NCBI RefSeq assembly: GCF_965218685.1
Contig: NZ_OZ244657.1
Coordinates: 1,116,001-1,180,000 of the forward strand
DNA: 64,000 bases
Reading direction: 5' to 3'
From: Thalassobius sp965218685
GTDB taxonomy: Bacteria; Pseudomonadota; Alphaproteobacteria; Rhodobacterales; Rhodobacteraceae
Below, in pieces: positions 59,902 through 64,000 of this stretch. The position numbers and the translations under genes are program-made. The notes under the pieces were generated by a model. The model saw only the letters and a list, made by a program, of their open reading frames with translations, was not told the DNA's origin and ran no database searches. The stretch's first letter is position 1, and each line of letters opens with the position of its first letter.

Positions 59902-60315
59902 ATGGCCGTGGGGGCCGGACTATGGGGTGAGACTTTGACTTTTTTAACCTATCTGAACCCGGACGAAAGCGTCCGGCTGGATGCCAGCATCCTGGGAGAA
60001 TTGTATCTGCAGCTTGGAGAGGCTGGCGCCCAAAATGTGGTGACCCGCGCAATGGAGGATCTGACGCAGCGCCTGACAGATGCTGACCAGATGTATCGCA
60101 ACTCCGATTTTTTGGCGCTGCGCAAGACCATACGCGCGACCGTTGCGGTGGCGGAACAAATCGGGATGGGGTCTTTGGCCAATCGCGCGCGCGACGTGGT
60201 CGAGTGCATTGATGCTGGTGATCCGGTGGCCTTGGCAGCCGTTCTGGCTCGCCTGATGCGCACGGGCGAGCGGTCTTTGAATGCTGTGTGTGATTTGCAG
60301 GGCCAGTCGATCTGA
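59902..60315 (+). CDS. Conserved-looking hypothetical protein
   Basis: About 137 residues from the ATG at 59902; a TTG at 59830 would add 24 residues rich in Arg and Leu that look less protein-like. Not recognised. The sequence is mainly helical (RLDASILGELYLQLGEAGAQ, LALRKTIRATVAVAEQIGMG then SLANRARDVVECIDAGDPVA), resembling in outline a small helical-bundle or histidine-phosphotransfer-like protein, but it lacks an obvious conserved His. No signal peptide or membrane segment. It lies between carbonic anhydrase (divergent) and the leucyl aminopeptidase, 60 bases upstream of the latter. Confidence 0.6.
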   Translation: MAVGAGLWGETLTFLTYLNPDESVRLDASILGELYLQLGEAGAQNVVTRAMEDLTQRLTDADQMYRNSDFLALRKTIRATVAVAEQIGMGSLANRARDVVECIDAGDPVALAAVLARLMRTGERSLNAVCDLQGQSI

Positions 60316-60375
60316 CCCCCTTGCAGGTGCCGACGAAGGGGCTAGGCTGGGGCAAACTCACGAATGAGGCCCCAG

Positions 60376-61758
60376 ATGACTTTGACCTTCGCCCCGGCGC
60401 AAGATGCCGCCATACCTGTTCACGTGCTGCCCTCGGACGGGGTCGAGGCATGGCTGACCGAACAGCCCGCGCGCATTCGTGCCTGGGTCAAGGCGAACGG
60501 CTTTTCCGGTGCGTTGGGGAAATCGCTTATCATTCCGGGCGAAGATGGCGCGCCCATCGCCGTGCTGGCCGGTTATGGCTCGGCCGCACAGCGGCGGCGA
60601 GGTCGGTTTCATCTGGCTGCAGTGGCCGCCGCTTTGCCAGAAGGGGAATACACCCTGTCCGGCCTTCCTGCCGAGGAAGCGGAGCAAGAGGCGTTGGGTT
60701 GGCTTCTGTCGGGCTATGCCTTTGACAGGTATCACGCGCGCAAGGGCGCCAAGGCTCGACTGGTTGCTCCCGATGGTGTGGACGCCGCCAAGTTAGAGGT
60801 AATCGCAGCCGGCGAATGTCTGACCCGCGATCTGATAAATACCCCGGCCAGCGACATGGGGCCCGACGCGTTAGAGCAAGCCGCGCGTAACCTTGCGGCG
60901 GACCACAAGGCCCAGATTTCAGTGATTACCGGGGATGCTCTGCTGGAACAGAATTTCCCCATGATTCACGCCGTTGGCCGCGCGGCCGAACAGGCGCCGC
61001 GCTTGATCGACCTCAGCTGGGGTTCCGAGGGGCCATCACTGGTTCTGGTCGGGAAGGGCGTGTGTTTCGATACCGGCGGGCTGAACCTCAAACCCGGTGC
61101 GTCGATGGGATTGATGAAGAAGGATATGGGCGGCGCGGCTACGGTGCTGGGACTGGCCCATATGATCATGGGATTGGGTTTGAAATTGCGCTTGCGCGTG
61201 CTGGTGCCGGCGGTGGAAAACAGCGTGTCGGGCAACAGTTTCCGCCCCGGAGACATCCTTAACAGCCGCAAGGGCCTGACGGTCGAGATTAACAACACCG
61301 ACGCCGAGGGCCGCCTGGTTCTGGCCGACGCGCTGGCCTTGGGCGCCGAGGGTGCGCCGGATCTGATGCTGTCGATGGCAACGCTGACGGGGGCTGCGAG
61401 GGTTGCGGTTGGGCCCGACCTGTCGCCGTTTTTCACCGATGACGAAGCCGTTGCCGGGGCCCTGCAGATGGCAGGCGCCAAAGTGGCAGATCCGGTGTGG
61501 CGCCTGCCCTTCTGGGACCCGTACGAGCCCGATCTGGAACCGGGCATCGCTGATCTGGACAACGCACCCAAGGGCGGTTTCGGGGGCGCCATTACTGCGG
61601 CCCTGTTCCTGCGCCGTTTTGCTGGCGAAAAGGTCCGCTATACTCATTTTGACATCTACGGCTGGTCCCCCAAGAATCAGCCCGCGCGGCCTAAGGGTGG
61701 CGTTGGCATGGGCGCGCGGGCGCTTCTGCAGGCGCTGCCGGAAATGCTGGAGCTGTAG
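60376..61758 (+). CDS. Leucyl aminopeptidase (M17 family)
   Basis: 460-residue M17 metallo-aminopeptidase. Metal-site blocks: LVGKGVCFDTGGLNLKPGAS near residue 225 (Lys and Asp ligands) followed by MKKDMGGAA, and NNTDAEGRLVLADAL near 305 with the Asp and Glu ligands and catalytic Arg. GGFGGAITAALFLRRF is near the C-terminus. The N-terminal macro-like domain is shortened and divergent, as in peptidase B-like members. ATG at 60376 has TGAGG six bases upstream; 60364 is an alternative. Followed after three bases by the NlpC/P60 gene, suggesting a peptide-recycling unit. Confidence 0.92.
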   Translation: MTLTFAPAQDAAIPVHVLPSDGVEAWLTEQPARIRAWVKANGFSGALGKSLIIPGEDGAPIAVLAGYGSAAQRRRGRFHLAAVAAALPEGEYTLSGLPAEEAEQEALGWLLSGYAFDRYHARKGAKARLVAPDGVDAAKLEVIAAGECLTRDLINTPASDMGPDALEQAARNLAADHKAQISVITGDALLEQNFPMIHAVGRAAEQAPRLIDLSWGSEGPSLVLVGKGVCFDTGGLNLKPGASMGLMKKDMGGAATVLGLAHMIMGLGLKLRLRVLVPAVENSVSGNSFRPGDILNSRKGLTVEINNTDAEGRLVLADALALGAEGAPDLMLSMATLTGAARVAVGPDLSPFFTDDEAVAGALQMAGAKVADPVWRLPFWDPYEPDLEPGIADLDNAPKGGFGGAITAALFLRRFAGEKVRYTHFDIYGWSPKNQPARPKGGVGMGARALLQALPEMLEL

Positions 61759-61761
61759 ACA

Positions 61762-62616
61762 GTGCCTACCCCGTTCGATCCTCGTTTGACCCCGGCAAAT
61801 CCGCGCGTTGCGGCGGCTCATTTGCGCGGTGTGGTTACGGCCCAAAACTATGTCCAGGGCCACGAAAAGATGATCGCCGTGCCCTGCGCCGATCTGCTTT
61901 CCGCCCCACATGGCCGGCGCGAACGGCAACTGCTGCTGGGCGAGCGCGTGACAATGTACGAAGAGCGCGCCGGCTGGGCTTTCGTGCAGGCCGACCGGGA
62001 CGGCTATGTCGGGTATCTGCCCTTCGGCCAGCTCGAGGAACGCCGCCCCGCAACACATTGGGTGATCAACCGCGCCTCGCATCTGTACAACGATCCGGAT
62101 TTCAAAAGCCACGAACTGATGAGCCTAAGCATGGGGTCGCAATTCCGCGTCATCGGCGAGTCGGGGCGGTTCTACGAGACCCCGTTAGGCTATGTCCCCA
62201 AGCCGCATCTTGCCCCGCTGGATCGACTGGCACGCGACCCGGTTGAAGTGGCCGAGCGTTATCTGGGCGTGCCCTACCTGTGGGGCGGAAACTCGATCTG
62301 GGGGATTGATTGCTCGGGGCTGGTGCAAGCCGCTTGCGTGGCCTGCGCGATCCCCTGTCCGGGCGACAGCGACTTGCAAGAGGCATCGCTTGGACGTCTT
62401 TTGCCCGAAGACAAGAAACTGCGCCGTGGGGATCTGCTGTTCTGGAAAGGTCACGTGGGGTTGGTCGCGGGACGAGGGATGTTGCTGCACGCGAACGCCT
62501 ATCACATGGCCGTCGCGTTCGAGCCCATCGACGAGGCCATCGCACGGATCAAGGCGCAGGGAGATGGCCCCGTCACCTCACGCCGTCGTCTGCCCGCGCG
62601 CAAATCCGCGCCCTAG
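61762..62616 (+). CDS. SH3-domain NlpC/P60 peptidase
   Basis: 284 residues, GTG start three bases after the aminopeptidase stop. Two SH3b-like segments (about 30-90 and 98-152) precede an NlpC/P60 domain with catalytic Cys184 in WGIDCSGLVQAA, His231 in KGHVGLVAG and a third polar residue, His243, in LLHANAYHM. The family cleaves gamma-D-Glu-diaminopimelate or similar murein peptide bonds. No signal peptide is evident, so cytoplasmic recycling of cell-wall peptides with the adjacent M17 aminopeptidase is the likely role. The 3' end overlaps the DUF2794 gene by four bases. Confidence 0.9.
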   Translation: MPTPFDPRLTPANPRVAAAHLRGVVTAQNYVQGHEKMIAVPCADLLSAPHGRRERQLLLGERVTMYEERAGWAFVQADRDGYVGYLPFGQLEERRPATHWVINRASHLYNDPDFKSHELMSLSMGSQFRVIGESGRFYETPLGYVPKPHLAPLDRLARDPVEVAERYLGVPYLWGGNSIWGIDCSGLVQAACVACAIPCPGDSDLQEASLGRLLPEDKKLRRGDLLFWKGHVGLVAGRGMLLHANAYHMAVAFEPIDEAIARIKAQGDGPVTSRRRLPARKSAP

Positions 62617-62957
62617 TCGACCGAACGGATCAGCTTACGTTCCAGCACGCGCAACACGGTTTTCAGGTCGTGGCCGCGTTTGAGGATCTGTCCGTCCATA
62701 CCGAACACGACGTACATGCCTTGCTTGTTGCGCAGCTTGGGGTGCTTCTCGATCCGGTACAGGGGGGTTTCGGCCGTGCGTCGAAACACCGAAAACACTG
62801 CTGTTTCGCGCAGGCAGGAAATGCCGTAATCCCGCCATTCCCCGGCGGCAACCATCCGCCCGTAAAGCCCCATGATGACACCCATCTCTTTGCGGTCAAA
62901 GGCAACCTGAGACGGGATGCCGGGACGGGGAAAAGGGGTTGAACCTTGCATATTCAT
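62613..62957 (-). CDS. DUF2794 family protein
   Basis: 114 residues; conserved alphaproteobacterial block QVAFDRKEMGVIMGLYGRMV then AAGEWRDYGI near residue 18, FSVFRRTAETPLYRIEKHP near 52 and QGMYVVFGMDGQILKRGHDL near 78. No function has been established. It converges on the NlpC/P60 gene (4-base overlap) and lies 38 bases downstream of the paaX-type gene on the same strand. Confidence 0.85.
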   Translation of the reverse strand: MNMQGSTPFPRPGIPSQVAFDRKEMGVIMGLYGRMVAAGEWRDYGISCLRETAVFSVFRRTAETPLYRIEKHPKLRNKQGMYVVFGMDGQILKRGHDLKTVLRVLERKLIRSVD

Positions 62958-62994
62958 ACGTCCAGAGTTGCGCCAAACCCGGGTTAAATCAAGC

Positions 62995-63786
62995 CTAGCG
63001 GAACCTTTTGAAGAAATTGGGGTGCGGGCTGGGCATGGGTGATACTTCCTGCAGCGCCGTGTCGAACCACTCTTCTGCGATCGGTGTCAGGGCGGCATAG
63101 GCCGCTGCGACCTCGGATCGGGGATCGCGTCCCTTGAAGGTGTCAGGCAGCAATTCGGTTGGCGGCTCGGGGTGGCGAAGCACGATCCGGCGCCAGCGAT
63201 GGATCAACAGGGTGCGCGCGGCGGCGGCGTCCAAAGGGGTCAGGCTGGCCCTGTTCAAAGCATCCAAATCCCGAAACAGGGCGATCAGCGCAGCGTGATG
63301 GGCCTTGCTAAGCAGCTTTGCGCGCAGCGCGGCCGAAAGGCTGGTCAGATCACCGGTTACCGCGCATTCGGGCAGAGGGCCGGGCTGATCGGCGGGTCTT
63401 AGAACCACGCCGGGCGCGACCGGAATGCCGGGCTGGTCTGCGCCAACGGCCAAGGTCCAGGACGTGACCGGCTGCGTTCGCGCGGGCGCGTAGATCCGGC
63501 TGGTAGCATCGGCAAACTGCGCCAGCCCTTCTTTGGTCAGCCGGTAATAGCTGTTGCGACCTTCACGCTCTGACGTAACCCAACCATCGCGGCCCAGTCG
63601 AGATAGCGCGGTTCGGATCGTACCTGACTCGATCCCGATGCGGCCCAAAAGTTTTTGCAGACGCAGATTGGCGATACGGCCCCCTCGCAGCTGCACGCTA
63701 TCACCGAAAACGGTGATGACCAAAGACCACACGCGCAGGCGGCCTTCGTCATGCAGTGCGGTGATCAAGGGGGAAAGCGGATCCAT
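62995..63786 (-). CDS. paaX: PaaX-family transcriptional repressor
   Basis: About 263 residues. N-terminal winged helix: LVITVFGDSVQLRGGRIANL near 20, IESGTIRTALSRLGRDGWVT near 48 and GRNSYYRLTKEGLAQF near 74. The C-terminal PaaX domain includes LIHRWRRIVLRHPEPPTELLPD near 200 and AYAALTPIAEEWFD. PaaX binds phenylacetyl-CoA and represses phenylacetate catabolism genes. A paaZ-type gene ends 68 bases upstream on the same strand. The chosen ATG is 63786; a GTG at 63801 adds five residues. Confidence 0.9.
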   Translation of the reverse strand: MDPLSPLITALHDEGRLRVWSLVITVFGDSVQLRGGRIANLRLQKLLGRIGIESGTIRTALSRLGRDGWVTSEREGRNSYYRLTKEGLAQFADATSRIYAPARTQPVTSWTLAVGADQPGIPVAPGVVLRPADQPGPLPECAVTGDLTSLSAALRAKLLSKAHHAALIALFRDLDALNRASLTPLDAAAARTLLIHRWRRIVLRHPEPPTELLPDTFKGRDPRSEVAAAYAALTPIAEEWFDTALQEVSPMPSPHPNFFKRFR

Positions 63787-63853
63787 AACCCGTTGATACA
63801 CCGGGTCATGTCCGGGGGGAAGTGGGGGCAGCGTTGCGCCGCCCCCGCCATGT

Positions 63854-64000
63854 TCAACGGTCGTAGGCGACCATGGTCAGCAGCTCGTATTCTGCGACTT
63901 GCTCGTCATCCTGATTGGTCAGGGTCGCGTTCCATGCCACCTCGCCATACTCATCATTGCGCTTGGTTTTGCGCTTGCAGGTCAGGGCAACCTTGATGCT
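63854..64000 (-). CDS. paaZ: PaaZ-type oxepin-CoA hydrolase/aldehyde dehydrogenase, C-terminal end (truncated by window edge)
   Basis: Only the last 48 codons are inside the window: the frame reads SIKVALTCKRKTKRNDEYGE then VAWNATLTNQDDEQVAEYEL and LLTMVAYDR. This matches the end of the MaoC-like hydratase domain of PaaZ, the ring-opening enzyme of phenylacetate degradation. The assignment rests on this short C-terminal pattern plus the adjacent paaX-type regulator, so a stand-alone MaoC hydratase is the main alternative. Confidence 0.72.
   Translation of the reverse strand, partial: SIKVALTCKRKTKRNDEYGEVAWNATLTNQDDEQVAEYELLTMVAYDR

Overview
The window is a GC-rich, densely packed chromosomal segment of an alphaproteobacterium, most likely a marine Rhodobacteraceae/Roseobacter-group species. 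This rests on the fds-type formate dehydrogenase order (A, FdhD, D), a DUF2794 protein, a PaaX/PaaZ pair, many ATGA start/stop overlaps, and several high-affinity ABC uptake systems beside acyl-CoA catabolism genes. It begins inside fdsA and ends inside a paaZ-type gene. No rRNA, CRISPR array, insertion sequence or complete tRNA is visible.

Layout. 1-2.4 kb: tail of an NAD-dependent formate dehydrogenase operon (fdsA, fdhD, fdsD). 2.5-11.6 kb: a nonulosonic (sialic-type) acid surface-glycan locus: neuB, a RgpF-like protein, neuC and two tandem Kdo-transferase-like (GT30) genes on the plus strand, facing a minus-strand SDR, CMP-nonulosonate synthetase, Gfo/Idh oxidoreductase and tyrosine phosphatase. 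11.7-13.4 kb: adenine deaminase. 13.6-38.7 kb: a large acyl-CoA degradation region with a fused hydratase/3-hydroxyacyl-CoA dehydrogenase, two pairs of acyl-CoA dehydrogenases, a ten-gene minus-strand operon (including an ACAD10/11-type kinase next to a histidine phosphatase), a LIV-type ABC transporter whose binding-protein gene has an in-frame TGA, two acyl-CoA ligases, an IclR regulator, a quinone oxidoreductase, and an atypical stretch with a fasciclin-domain protein.

39-41.4 kb: fbp, rpe and gph. 41.4-50.9 kb: a PAS-LuxR regulator divergent from an operon of an M20 amidohydrolase, a peptide-type ABC transporter with a fused double ATPase, an aldehyde dehydrogenase, a small transglutaminase-like protein and an SDR; this looks like uptake and deacylation/oxidation of an N-acylated or amino compound. 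50.9-56.7 kb: a TSUP permease and a second, complete LIV-type ABC operon. 56.8-64 kb: MFS transporter, asd, beta-carbonic anhydrase, an unrecognised protein, leucyl aminopeptidase, SH3-NlpC/P60 hydrolase, DUF2794, paaX and the 3' end of paaZ.

Strongest unusual points: GT30-like transferases translationally coupled to nonulosonate synthesis; a kinase/phosphatase pair in a beta-oxidation operon; and a LIV transporter combining a nonsense codon in its binding protein with a degenerate ATP site formed by LivF Walker A (K to R) and LivG signature (LPYAD). Recurrent regulatory DNA includes hairpins after all three binding-protein genes and an ATTCCGC-type palindrome near both acyl-CoA ligase promoters. 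All calls come from reading the sequence; no database search was run.
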